DNA of 27,266 nt from Bordetella parapertussis (GTDB taxonomy: Bacteria; Pseudomonadota; Gammaproteobacteria; Burkholderiales; Burkholderiaceae_B): positions 1 to 27,266 of the forward strand of contig CAMBZR010000041.1 in assembly GCA_945872285.1 (NCBI GenBank). Direction: 5' to 3'. Of this stretch, positions 7,682 to 13,691 are shown one piece after another; the first letter of the stretch is position 1, and every line of letters begins with the position of its first letter. The translations under genes and the position numbers were made by a program. The notes under the pieces were generated by a model. It had not been told where the DNA came from, did not search any database, and was given only the letters and a program-made list of their open reading frames with translations.

Positions 7682-8422
7682 ATGCGTTCTGTTATTTCCG
7701 ATTTCAGCCGTGTTGTGTGGCTGTTGATGACGCTAGTTGCAACGCACAATTGCGTTCAGGCCCAAGCGGTAGGCTCCTTGCCCGAAGCATCGGTTGCGCG
7801 TGTCGACCTCGGTGATTTTAAGATTGATGCGACCGAGGTCAGTATTGGTCGGTTCGCACAATACGCCAACCGAAAGAATCTGATAACGGCTGCCGAGCGC
7901 GAAGGGGGCGGCTTTGAGTATGTGTTGGGCTGGCAACGCAGGGCTGGCTGGACGTGGCGCGCACCCTTTGGCCAGCCAGGTGCTGCGCTTGAGCCGGCAG
8001 TTCACTTAAATTGGGCTGAGGCGCAAGCGTTTTGTCTAGACGCCGGAGGTCGCTTACCCACCAAGGCGCAGTGGCAACAGGCCGCCTACACCGAGCGACG
8101 CATGAGCCCGCCTGCTCCGTTAGTGAAGGGTAAAACGTACCCTTATCCCACTGGGGATACGCCTGAGGGCGCCAACGTTGAGGGTTCAGCCGATGGATGG
8201 CCTAGGCATGCACCGGTGGGCCACACTCGCGCAGGCGTCAACGGCCTGTATGACATGGGCGCAAACGTCTGGGAATGGTTGGCCGACGCCCAAGAGGGTG
8301 CGCGGCTCACCGCGGGCGGGTCTTGGTGGTACGGCCCGTCTATGATGAAAGTCGACGGCATGCAATACAAACCCTCCGAGCTGTATGTGGTGTACGTGGG
8401 TTTTCGTTGTGTGTATCAATGA
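7682..8422 (+). CDS. Exported FGE-sulfatase (SUMF1/EgtB/PvdO) domain protein
   Basis: This 246-residue protein has a predicted Sec signal (hydrophobic VVWLLMTLVAT, likely cleavage after CVQAQA). The rest is a compact formylglycine-generating-enzyme-type fold, with DATEVSIGRFAQYAN early, HLNWAEAQAFCLDAGGRLPTKAQW in the middle, then GLYDMGANVWEWLAD, GGSWW and a final GFRC. The two close active-site cysteines that FGE uses to oxidise sulfatases are absent from the C-terminal part, so it is unlikely to be a true FGE. ATG 7682 is chosen because AAAAGG sits seven bases upstream. A DUF442 gene follows 75 bases later on the same strand. Periplasmic location is inferred from the signal peptide. Confidence 0.82.
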   Translation: MRSVISDFSRVVWLLMTLVATHNCVQAQAVGSLPEASVARVDLGDFKIDATEVSIGRFAQYANRKNLITAAEREGGGFEYVLGWQRRAGWTWRAPFGQPGAALEPAVHLNWAEAQAFCLDAGGRLPTKAQWQQAAYTERRMSPPAPLVKGKTYPYPTGDTPEGANVEGSADGWPRHAPVGHTRAGVNGLYDMGANVWEWLADAQEGARLTAGGSWWYGPSMMKVDGMQYKPSELYVVYVGFRCVYQ

Positions 8423-8497
8423 AGCGTGAAGGATTTGCTTGCGTATACTTGCTTTGCGCTCCATGTTTTTTTGACCCACTTTTTGCAGGAACTTGCC

Positions 8498-8842
8498 ATG
8501 TCGACTCCGATTAATTCTTTGACCTCTGATTTTGCGGTTGCACCGCAACTTGGGCCCGACGATATGGCTGCGGTTGCTGCGGCCGGTTTTAAAAGTGTGA
8601 TTATTAATCGGCCAGATTTTGAAGACGGTCCGAATCAGCCGACTGCTGCGGCAGTGTCTGAGGCGGCGCGCGCTGCGGGTTTGCGTGTGGCGTATCAGCC
8701 TGTTGTCAGTGGTTATATGACGTCTGACGATGTGACACATTTTGCTGAATTACTGCAAACTTTACCGGCGCCGGTGCTCGCTTACTGTCGCTCGGGCACG
8801 CGCTGTACGGTGCTGTATCGGGCTGCCACTGCTCAGTCTTGA
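8498..8842 (+). CDS. DUF442 / beta-lactamase-hydrolase-like phosphatase-fold protein
   Basis: This 114-residue protein has the cysteine-phosphatase-like fold of the DUF442 (TIGR01244, Blh N-terminal) family. It shows the early SVIINRPDFEDGPNQPT and the P-loop-like AYCRSGTR with nucleophile Cys97. In other bacteria this domain stands alone or is fused to an ETHE1-type metallo-beta-lactamase domain involved in sulfide handling. ATG 8498 is preferred because AGGA lies eight bases upstream. An upstream ATG at 8426 would add 24 unrelated hydrophobic residues. Placement after an FGE-fold gene and before a stress protein suggests a stress or sulfur theme, which is inference. Confidence 0.85.
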   Translation: MSTPINSLTSDFAVAPQLGPDDMAAVAAAGFKSVIINRPDFEDGPNQPTAAAVSEAARAAGLRVAYQPVVSGYMTSDDVTHFAELLQTLPAPVLAYCRSGTRCTVLYRAATAQS

Positions 8843-8864
8843 CCCGTTTTTGCGCTAGAACGGG
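8843..8864. terminator. Hairpin just after the DUF442 gene
   Basis: CCCGTT and AACGGG form a perfect 6-bp stem around a 10-base loop, starting at the base after the stop codon. There is no T run on either side, so termination is uncertain. It may instead protect the transcript end. Confidence 0.3.
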
Positions 8865-8876
8865 CGTGTCCAAAAT

Positions 8877-8890
8877 TTGATGTGTGACAA
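8877..8890 (+). promoter_or_regulatory. FNR/Anr-like box upstream of the universal stress protein gene
   Basis: TTGAT-GTGT-GACAA matches the FNR/Anr dyad TTGAT-N4-ATCAA at 8 of 10 positions. A weak -10 (TAAAGC, 8914-8919) lies where a class II FNR promoter would place it, with the box centred near -42. Universal stress genes are frequent Anr targets. The second half-site is degraded, so this is tentative. Confidence 0.3.
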
Positions 8891-8970
8891 ATGCTGCTTA
8901 ATTCTTACTGGAGTAAAGCAGGTGAAAGGGCTAGGATAGGTGTTCGAACTTTTGTGACGGAGCGTGCATC

Positions 8971-9438
8971 ATGTTTAAGAAAATTCTGGTTCCTACCGAT
9001 GGCTCAGCCTTGTCAGCGCAATCGGCCAATGCAGGCATTTTGTTTGCGCGCTCAACAGGCGCTGAGGTTGTCGCGCTTTATGTGACGCAGCCCTTTGCTG
9101 CAACGATGGGCTTTGACGGGATGTCTGCTGCGTACGCCATCTCTGATACCGACTACGAAAAAGCGAATGCAGCACTGGCTCAAAAGCACCTAAAGGCAGT
9201 GGCCGACCAGGCCGAAACTGCCGGCGTCAAAGTCAGTACCCATGCGGTGTCAAATTTTAATATTGCTGACGGCATTGTGCAGGCGGGCATTGATTATCAC
9301 TGCGACATCATTTTTATGAGTAGCCATGGGCGCAGCGGCTTTTCGCGCTTATTGCTTGGCAGCGTCACCACAAAAGTACTGGCGTTGACCCATAGCCCCG
9401 TGCTGGTGTACAGAGTAAAAGACGAAGTCAAAAAATAG
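8971..9438 (+). CDS. Universal stress protein (UspA family)
   Basis: This 155-residue single-domain UspA protein begins KKILVPTDGS, the conserved first strand and ATP-site Asp. It carries the ATP-binding signature GRSGFSRLLLGS (G-x2-G-x9-G-S type) after DIIFMSSH, and ends VLVYRVKDEVKK. The family is cytoplasmic, usually ATP-binding, and helps survival under starvation, oxidative or low-oxygen stress. CGGAG about ten bases upstream supports the ATG. It stands alone between the DUF442 and peroxiredoxin genes, each with its own upstream signals. Confidence 0.95.
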   Translation: MFKKILVPTDGSALSAQSANAGILFARSTGAEVVALYVTQPFAATMGFDGMSAAYAISDTDYEKANAALAQKHLKAVADQAETAGVKVSTHAVSNFNIADGIVQAGIDYHCDIIFMSSHGRSGFSRLLLGSVTTKVLALTHSPVLVYRVKDEVKK

Positions 9439-9512
9439 TCTGCACGCTTTGCATATACCCCTAAGCTCAACAGGGTAAATAGGGATTTTCACAACAGTTT
9501 CTGGCGGGTCGC

Positions 9513-9537
9513 TTGCTTAGTAGCTTATGATAAGCAA
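9513..9537 (+). promoter_or_regulatory. Inverted repeat over the -10 of the peroxiredoxin gene
   Basis: TTGCTTA (9513-9519) and TAAGCAA (9531-9537) are perfect inverted 7-bp arms separated by 11 bases. An inner GCTTA-TGA-TAAGC dyad also exists. The strong -10 TATGAT (9526-9531) lies inside, and no good -35 is present, as expected for an activator- or repressor-controlled promoter. The binding protein is unknown. Confidence 0.4.
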
Positions 9538-9594
9538 CACGCTGGGATCAGTTGCGGTGGCCATCGCTGCCCGTGATGCCCTAGGAGAGCGCAC

Positions 9595-10098
9595 ATGACG
9601 ATCAAAGTCGGCGATCGGGTACCCGATGCCACACTCACAGAATTTATCGAAACCGAAACCGCTGGTTGCACTTTGGGCCCTAACGCCTTCCAAGTGGCAG
9701 ACCTGGTCAAAGGCAAAAAGATTTTGATGTTTGCCTTGCCTGGCGCGTTTACGCCAACTTGTTCAGCTAAGCATGTACCTAGTTACGTTGAACACATCGA
9801 CGCGATCAAAGCCAAAGGCGTTGACGAAGTGTGGTGCGTAGCTGTTAACGACGCGTTCGTAATGGGCGCTTGGGGCCGTGAGCAAAAAGCTGCCGGTAAA
9901 GTTCGCATGTTGGCTGATGGCTCAGCAGCTTGGACGAAAGCTTTAGGGCTTGAGTTGGACTTGACTGCCCGCGGCATGGGTGTGCGTTCAAATCGTTACG
10001 CTGCTTACATTGTTGACGGCGTGGTGAAGGTTCTTCATAACGAAGGCCCAGGTAAGTTTGAAGTCAGTGATGCAGGTTCGATGTTGAAAGCAATCTAA
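9595..10098 (+). CDS. Peroxiredoxin, Prx5 type
   Basis: This 167-residue peroxiredoxin has the active-site loop PGAFTPTCS with peroxidatic Cys56, followed later by Arg in SNRYAAYIVDG. Further cysteines are Cys25 and Cys81. The GAFTPTC variant and length place it in the Prx5/PMP20 group, which reduces hydrogen peroxide and organic hydroperoxides using glutathione/glutaredoxin or thioredoxin. No glutaredoxin domain is fused here. AGGAGAG just upstream supports the ATG. An inverted repeat over its promoter suggests dedicated regulation, and a strong hairpin terminator follows, so it is probably a single-gene unit. Confidence 0.95.
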   Translation: MTIKVGDRVPDATLTEFIETETAGCTLGPNAFQVADLVKGKKILMFALPGAFTPTCSAKHVPSYVEHIDAIKAKGVDEVWCVAVNDAFVMGAWGREQKAAGKVRMLADGSAAWTKALGLELDLTARGMGVRSNRYAAYIVDGVVKVLHNEGPGKFEVSDAGSMLKAI

Positions 10099-10108
10099 GT
10101 CTCACGAT

Positions 10109-10127
10109 CGCTGCGCAATGCGCAGCG
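10109..10127. repeat. Perfect 8-bp hairpin after the peroxiredoxin gene
   Basis: CGCTGCGC-AAT-GCGCAGCG is a perfect stem-loop ten bases after the stop. It lacks an immediate T run, and the better terminator follows at 10146, so it may stabilise the 3' end. Confidence 0.4.
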
Positions 10128-10145
10128 TGGGTGTTGGTTTTAATG

Positions 10146-10195
10146 ATATCCCGTTGCGGGGCTGCGTCAGCAGCTTGTAGCGGGATATTTTAATT
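10146..10195 (+). terminator. Long rho-independent terminator of the peroxiredoxin gene
   Basis: ATATCCCG (10146-10153) pairs with CGGGATAT (10181-10188). Pairing continues inward through UUGC/GUAG (with G-U pairs) to GCTGC/GCAGC around a GTCA loop, and the stem is followed by TTTTAATT. It sits between the convergent peroxiredoxin and fic genes and may also act on fic. Confidence 0.75.
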
Positions 10196-10274
10196 GCAGT
10201 AGCAAAGCGGCGGGCTTGTCTATATTGGCCCTGATGATTGCCGCGGCAAGAGCAGGGATTGTCATTGGTTACCG

Positions 10275-11408
10275 TTAAAGCTTGTGAGCAAGTGTTGGAG
10301 CCAAGGCATAGCTGGTGCTGCGCCCGCCAGCATTAGTTTTGTGCAGAACGCCCAGAGAGACAAGTTCTGCGATGTCGCGCAACGCGGTGTCTGGTGAGCA
10401 TTTAGCGATGGCGGCCCATTTGCTTGTGGTCAGTTTGCCTTCGAAACCATCCAGCAGACGATTGAGTAATTTTATTTGCCGCGCGTTCAGTGGCTTACTA
10501 GCCCAGCGCTGCCAAAAGGTCGCTTTGTTGAATACCTGATCTAAAGTTGTATGCGCTGCAGTGATCGCCTGAAAGAGCGTGTCTAGAAACCACGCTAGCC
10601 ACTCGGTTACGTCGAGCGATTGCTTTTGTGTGCGTTCTAAGATCTGGTAATACGCTTTACGTTCTTTTTGGATTTGCGCCGACAGGCTATAAAAACGCTG
10701 CGGGCTGCCATCTGCGCGGGCCAGTAGCAAATCACCTAAGGCACGTGCGATGCGACCGTTTCCGTCGTCAAAAGGATGCACAGTCACAAACCACAGGTGG
10801 GCCAGCCCCGCTTTGAGCAACGAGGGTTCGTGAGATGACTTGTTTAGCCAAGTCAAAAAGGCCTCGAGTTCGGCGTTGAGTCGGTTAGCCGGCGGGGCTT
10901 CAAAATGAATCTTTTGGCGGCCAATTGGGCCAGAGACCACCTGCATCGGGCCATTTTGATCGTCGCGCCACTGGCCGACATTTATTTTTGCTAGGTCCGA
11001 GTGGCCGGTTGGAAAAAGTGCTGCGTGCCAACTGAACAGGCGGGTTTCCGTCACTGGTAGGTGCGCCTTGCCTGTTGCGTCAAGTACTAAGTCCACAATG
11101 CCGTCAACGTGGCGGTCTGCTGGTAACAAGGCGCCAATGTCGATGCCGAGGTAGCGGGCGATTGATGAGCGCACGGAGTCAGCGTTAAGGTGCTCGCCTT
11201 CAATTTCACTGGTTTTTAGGACATCGTCAGTGAGCACTAACAGACTAGCTTGCTCCCGCAAACCAATACCCACGCCGCTGAGTCGCCCCAAAAGCCGACC
11301 TTGGGCCTGGCTCACGTCAGACAACCGCTGGGCCAGCACGGTGAGGTCGTAGCGCCAGTTGGGCCAGTCGGGGGCTTGCCAGATATATGTGTAATCTCCG
11401 CTATTCAT
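10275..11408 (-). CDS. Fic family AMP-transferase with N-terminal inhibitory helix and C-terminal winged helix
   Basis: This 377-residue protein starts with a DUF4172-like segment (YIWQAPDWPNW). It then has the inhibitory-helix motif T66-SEI-E70-G71, fitting the class II [S/T]xxxE[G/N] rule, and the Fic core motif HPFDDGNGRIAR (211-222). A C-terminal winged helix occupies about residues 300-377. Fic enzymes usually transfer AMP from ATP to protein hydroxyls. Here the N-terminal helix should hold the enzyme inactive through Glu70. The winged helix suggests DNA binding and autoregulation, which the repeated motif in its promoter supports. No separate antitoxin gene is present, as expected for class II. 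The ATG at 11408 has no ribosome site and coincides with the predicted transcription start. Confidence 0.92.
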   Translation of the reverse strand: MNSGDYTYIWQAPDWPNWRYDLTVLAQRLSDVSQAQGRLLGRLSGVGIGLREQASLLVLTDDVLKTSEIEGEHLNADSVRSSIARYLGIDIGALLPADRHVDGIVDLVLDATGKAHLPVTETRLFSWHAALFPTGHSDLAKINVGQWRDDQNGPMQVVSGPIGRQKIHFEAPPANRLNAELEAFLTWLNKSSHEPSLLKAGLAHLWFVTVHPFDDGNGRIARALGDLLLARADGSPQRFYSLSAQIQKERKAYYQILERTQKQSLDVTEWLAWFLDTLFQAITAAHTTLDQVFNKATFWQRWASKPLNARQIKLLNRLLDGFEGKLTTSKWAAIAKCSPDTALRDIAELVSLGVLHKTNAGGRSTSYALAPTLAHKL

Positions 11409-11473
11409 GCGGAGATTATGAGCGCTATTCGCCGCATGTGCAAGTTATTTGGTGCAGATTATGCGGTGAATAG
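11401..11473. repeat. Three copies of a CTATTC-N-CCGCAT-like motif over the fic promoter
   Basis: CTATTCGCCGCAT (11425-11437) fills the -10/-35 spacer. Its inverse ATGCGGTGAATAG (11461-11473, 12 of 13 identical when reversed) lies upstream. A partial direct copy CTATTCATGCGG (11401-11412) covers the start codon. The layout fits an operator through which Fic, or another factor, represses the gene. Confidence 0.55.
11415..11443 (-). promoter_or_regulatory. Sigma-70 promoter of fic, predicting a leaderless mRNA
   Basis: On the minus strand TTGCAC (11443-11438), a 17-base spacer, then CATAAT (11420-11415) is a strong promoter. The expected transcription start, about seven bases after the -10, falls on the A of the fic ATG at 11408. 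No Shine-Dalgarno precedes that ATG. Confidence 0.6.
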
Positions 11474-11544
11474 TGTGCCGAGTCACTAACGATTGGCACT
11501 ATGAGTGTCAGCAGGGGAAATAAGTTTCAGTACCTGCTCGCGGC

Positions 11545-11748
11545 TCAACTAGGGATATATCGGGCGACATACAACACGCCTGTCATTGCCATGCTAATGA
11601 CGGCAGTTACCCACGTAATCATTAGCCAGGTATTTGAGCGAATGTCTCGATGAAGGTTGATCTCAAGATTTTTGAGATCTTCTTTTGTTGCAAGAGTAGG
11701 AAGGATCGTGTCAAAGCGAGTTTCTAGCGTAGTCATTCTTGATTCCAT
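11545..11748 (-). CDS. Small coiled-coil protein with one C-terminal membrane segment
   Basis: This 67-residue protein has an N-terminal amphipathic helix (TTLETRFDTILPTLATKEDLKNLE) that looks coiled-coil. It is followed by a polar stretch and the hydrophobic TWLMITWVTAVISMAMTGVLYVA. The pattern resembles small holin-accessory or DUF1640-like membrane proteins often found in accessory regions, but I cannot assign a family. ATG 11748 is the first start. An ATG four codons later has GGAA upstream and could be the real one. It is monocistronic, between fic and the tRNA operon. Confidence 0.6.
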   Translation of the reverse strand: MESRMTTLETRFDTILPTLATKEDLKNLEINLHRDIRSNTWLMITWVTAVISMAMTGVLYVARYIPS

Positions 11749-11814
11749 GGTGCGGCCTAAAAAGTCGAAAGCGGCTCGTATCTTATACGGGGCGCTGTCG
11801 TTTTAGGGACGGTA

Positions 11815-11940
11815 ATGGATAAGTTGGTCCATGCGCAACAGTCTCGTTACACTCGGTTACAAGAATGCGTAGGCGCGTTTCAAGGCCGCCATATCGGCTG
11901 CAACTTGCCTCTGCATGGGGATGAGTTCGAAAGTGAGTGA
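11815..11940 (+). CDS. Doubtful 41-codon ORF between the small membrane protein and the tRNAs
   Basis: An ATG at 11815 opens a frame reading MDKLVHAQQSRYTRLQ... to TGA at 11940. It is the only sizeable frame I found in the roughly 250-bp gap 11749-12000. The residue make-up, with a central GRHIGC, is protein-like, but I recognise no family and the upstream GGGACGG is a poor ribosome site. It could be a gene remnant or chance. Confidence 0.2.
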   Translation: MDKLVHAQQSRYTRLQECVGAFQGRHIGCNLPLHGDEFESE

Positions 11941-11960
11941 GTGGTTTTGAATATCTAAAA

Positions 11961-11984
11961 ATAAAAAAGCGCCCGAGGGCGCTT
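11961..11984 (-). terminator. Rho-independent terminator of the tRNA operon
   Basis: On the minus strand AAGCGCCC-TC-GGGCGCTT is a perfect stem followed by a T-rich run (TTTTTTAT). It lies 16 bases beyond the 3' end of tRNA-Asp, the last gene of the operon. Confidence 0.9.
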
Positions 11985-12000
11985 GATTTACTTGACTACA

Positions 12001-12077
12001 TGGCGGAGCGGACGGGACTCGAACCCGCGACCCCCGGCGTGACAGGCCGGTATTCTAACCAACTGAACTACCGCTCC
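12001..12077 (-). tRNA. tRNA-Asp (anticodon GTC)
   Basis: This is a complete 77-nt cloverleaf including an encoded CCA. The acceptor stem pairs GGAGCGG with CCGCTCC, discriminator G. The anticodon loop CTGTCAC gives GTC (bases 12041-12043 on the plus strand read gac). The T-loop is GTTCGAG. It is third in the operon. Confidence 0.97.
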
Positions 12078-12100
12078 GCAGCGATAAACTAATGAAAAAC

Positions 12101-12176
12101 TGGCGTCCCCAAGGGGATTCGAACCCCTGTACTCACCGTGAAAGGGTGATGTCCTAGGCCTCTAGACGATGGGGAC
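12101..12176 (-). tRNA. tRNA-Glu (anticodon TTC)
   Basis: This is a complete 76-nt cloverleaf with CCA encoded. The acceptor stem pairs GTCCCCA with TGGGGAC. Stem TCACC/GGTGA holds the loop CTTTCAC, giving anticodon TTC at 12140-12142. It is separated from tRNA-Asp by 23 bases. Confidence 0.97.
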
Positions 12177-12203
12177 TAGATTTACTACGTTCTTCGCGTT
12201 GAC

Positions 12204-12279
<76 letters not shown>

Positions 12280-12393
12280 AAAAAACTAAAGCCAGAACAT
12301 TTAACAGCCGGTAAAACCAGCTATTTAACTGATCTGACTTCGTTCTTGGCACTGAGAAAAAAGCGCACAGTGTGTCTACAGCGAAGAAGCGAG

Positions 12394-12422
12394 ATTATGC
12401 CTAAGTTTTGGCTCTTATGCAA
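12394..12422 (-). promoter_or_regulatory. Promoter of the tRNA-Ala-Glu-Asp operon
   Basis: On the minus strand TTGCAT (12422-12417), 17 bases, then CATAAT (12399-12394). The following CTCGC is the GC-rich discriminator typical of stringently controlled stable-RNA promoters. The start would be near 12387, giving a leader of about 108 bases before tRNA-Ala. Confidence 0.6.
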
Positions 12423-12486
12423 GTCGGGTTACCGACTGTGACCTAGCGGTAAAGTCCCTATATCGAGCGATCGGCAGTCAATTGGC

Positions 12487-12508
12487 ACTGAACGCTGTGG
12501 CGCTCAGT
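12487..12508 (-). terminator. Hairpin over the stop codon of the acetyltransferase gene
   Basis: On the minus strand ACTGAGCGC and GCGTTCAGT form a 9-bp stem (one G-U) around CACA. It includes the TGA stop at 12504-12506. No T run follows, so it is a weak terminator at best and readthrough toward the tRNA operon is possible. Confidence 0.35.
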
Positions 12509-13691
12509 CGCCGACCTCAGCGCGAAACGGCGAATTGAGTCCTTGCATATACCGCTCGATGCCCGTGCGCTCTTGTTCTAAGAAGCGTTCGACGGCGTTA
12601 GCGAAGGAAGGATGCGCCAACCAGTGGACCGATTGGGTCTGCACGGGTTCAAACCCGCGGGCGAGTTTGTGTTCGCCCTGTGCGCCACCCTCGATGACCG
12701 CGATATCGTTTTTGAGCGCCCAGTCAAGCGGGGTGTAGTAAGCCAACTCAAAGTGCAAGTAGTCAATGTGCTTGAGCGCGCCCCAGTAGCGTCCGTACAA
12801 CCTGCGTTGGCCGTTGGTGGTGTCAAGCCATAGTAGCGAGGCGGCGATCGCTTGCTCGTCTTGATAGGCCAGTGCGATCACACAGTGCTCAGAAAGCGTT
12901 GCGCCCACCGCCTCAAAGAAAGCGGGGGTCAGGTAGGGTGGGTTGCCGCGCTGGTGATAGGTGTTGGCGTAGCAGCGATAAAAAATATTCCAATGCTCAG
13001 GGGTGAGGTCAGCGCCCATAAAAACCTGTGTCGTGACGCCCGCGTCTTTCACCTTGCGCCGCTCGGCGCGGATTTTTTTTCGTTTCGGTTGGGTGAGCGA
13101 TGCGAGAAAGGTTTCAAAGTCTGCCCATCCGCGGTTAAACCAGTGAAACTGTGTGTGCTTGCGTGGCATGCAGCCCGCAGCACACAGGGCGGCCGTATCA
13201 GCCTCGTTGGTGTAAAGCACATGCAACGATGACAACTTGCTTTCTTTAGCCCATTGCAGCAAGGCTTGAGCGGCTGCTGGGCGATGCGCATCACTGGTGA
13301 GCAGGCGCGGGCCTGGCACTGGGGTAAAGGGCACTGCCGCCAGCCATTTTGGGTAGTACTGCAGGCCGTGGCGCTGATACGCGTCTGCCCAGGCCCAGTC
13401 AAACACGAACTCACCGTATGAATGCCCTTTTGCATACAAGGGGACAGCTGCCACAAGTGTGGCTGTTGCGGGGTCAACGGTGGTGGCACCGTGGGTATCC
13501 CACAGCAGCAAGTGTTGCGGGTTCCAGCCGGTGTCGGTCGCGACGCTGCCAGACGATTCGAACGCTTTTAAAAATGCATGTTGACACAAGACGGACCCAC
13601 CACTTTGGGTGACCAAGGCATTCCATGTAGATGCTTCGATCTCATCGATCCGGTCAATGATCTGCAGGTGTAGCGGCCGTGGTGACGTCAT
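12504..13691 (-). CDS. COG3146 family GNAT/FemAB-like N-acetyltransferase
   Basis: This 395-residue protein matches the COG3146 (DUF482, FemAB_like) group. Landmarks are GEFVFDWAWADAYQRHGLQYYPK near residue 95, then HWFNRGWADFETFLASL, PKRKKIRAERR, GNPPYLTPAFF, and late EGGAQGEHKLARGF. These have the tandem GNAT fold of FemAB-like acyltransferases; the substrate is unknown. The ATG overlaps the lnt stop in an ATGA, so it is translationally coupled as the last gene of the corC-lnt block. A hairpin covers its stop codon. Confidence 0.88.
   Translation of the reverse strand: MTSPRPLHLQIIDRIDEIEASTWNALVTQSGGSVLCQHAFLKAFESSGSVATDTGWNPQHLLLWDTHGATTVDPATATLVAAVPLYAKGHSYGEFVFDWAWADAYQRHGLQYYPKWLAAVPFTPVPGPRLLTSDAHRPAAAQALLQWAKESKLSSLHVLYTNEADTAALCAAGCMPRKHTQFHWFNRGWADFETFLASLTQPKRKKIRAERRKVKDAGVTTQVFMGADLTPEHWNIFYRCYANTYHQRGNPPYLTPAFFEAVGATLSEHCVIALAYQDEQAIAASLLWLDTTNGQRRLYGRYWGALKHIDYLHFELAYYTPLDWALKNDIAVIEGGAQGEHKLARGFEPVQTQSVHWLAHPSFANAVERFLEQERTGIERYMQGLNSPFRAEVGD

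Noticed and set aside
8186..8740. 184-codon minus-strand frame opposite the FGE-fold and DUF442 genes
   Set aside because: His/Arg-rich antisense frame across two genes with clear family motifs. No ribosome site or domain.
12001..12077. tRNA-Asp as an attachment site with a duplicated 3' end
   Set aside because: I found no second copy of the tRNA-Asp 3' sequence in the window and no integrase gene.
13049..13489. 146-codon minus-strand frame inside the acetyltransferase gene
   Set aside because: Low-complexity, Pro/Cys-rich shadow of the COG3146 gene in another frame.
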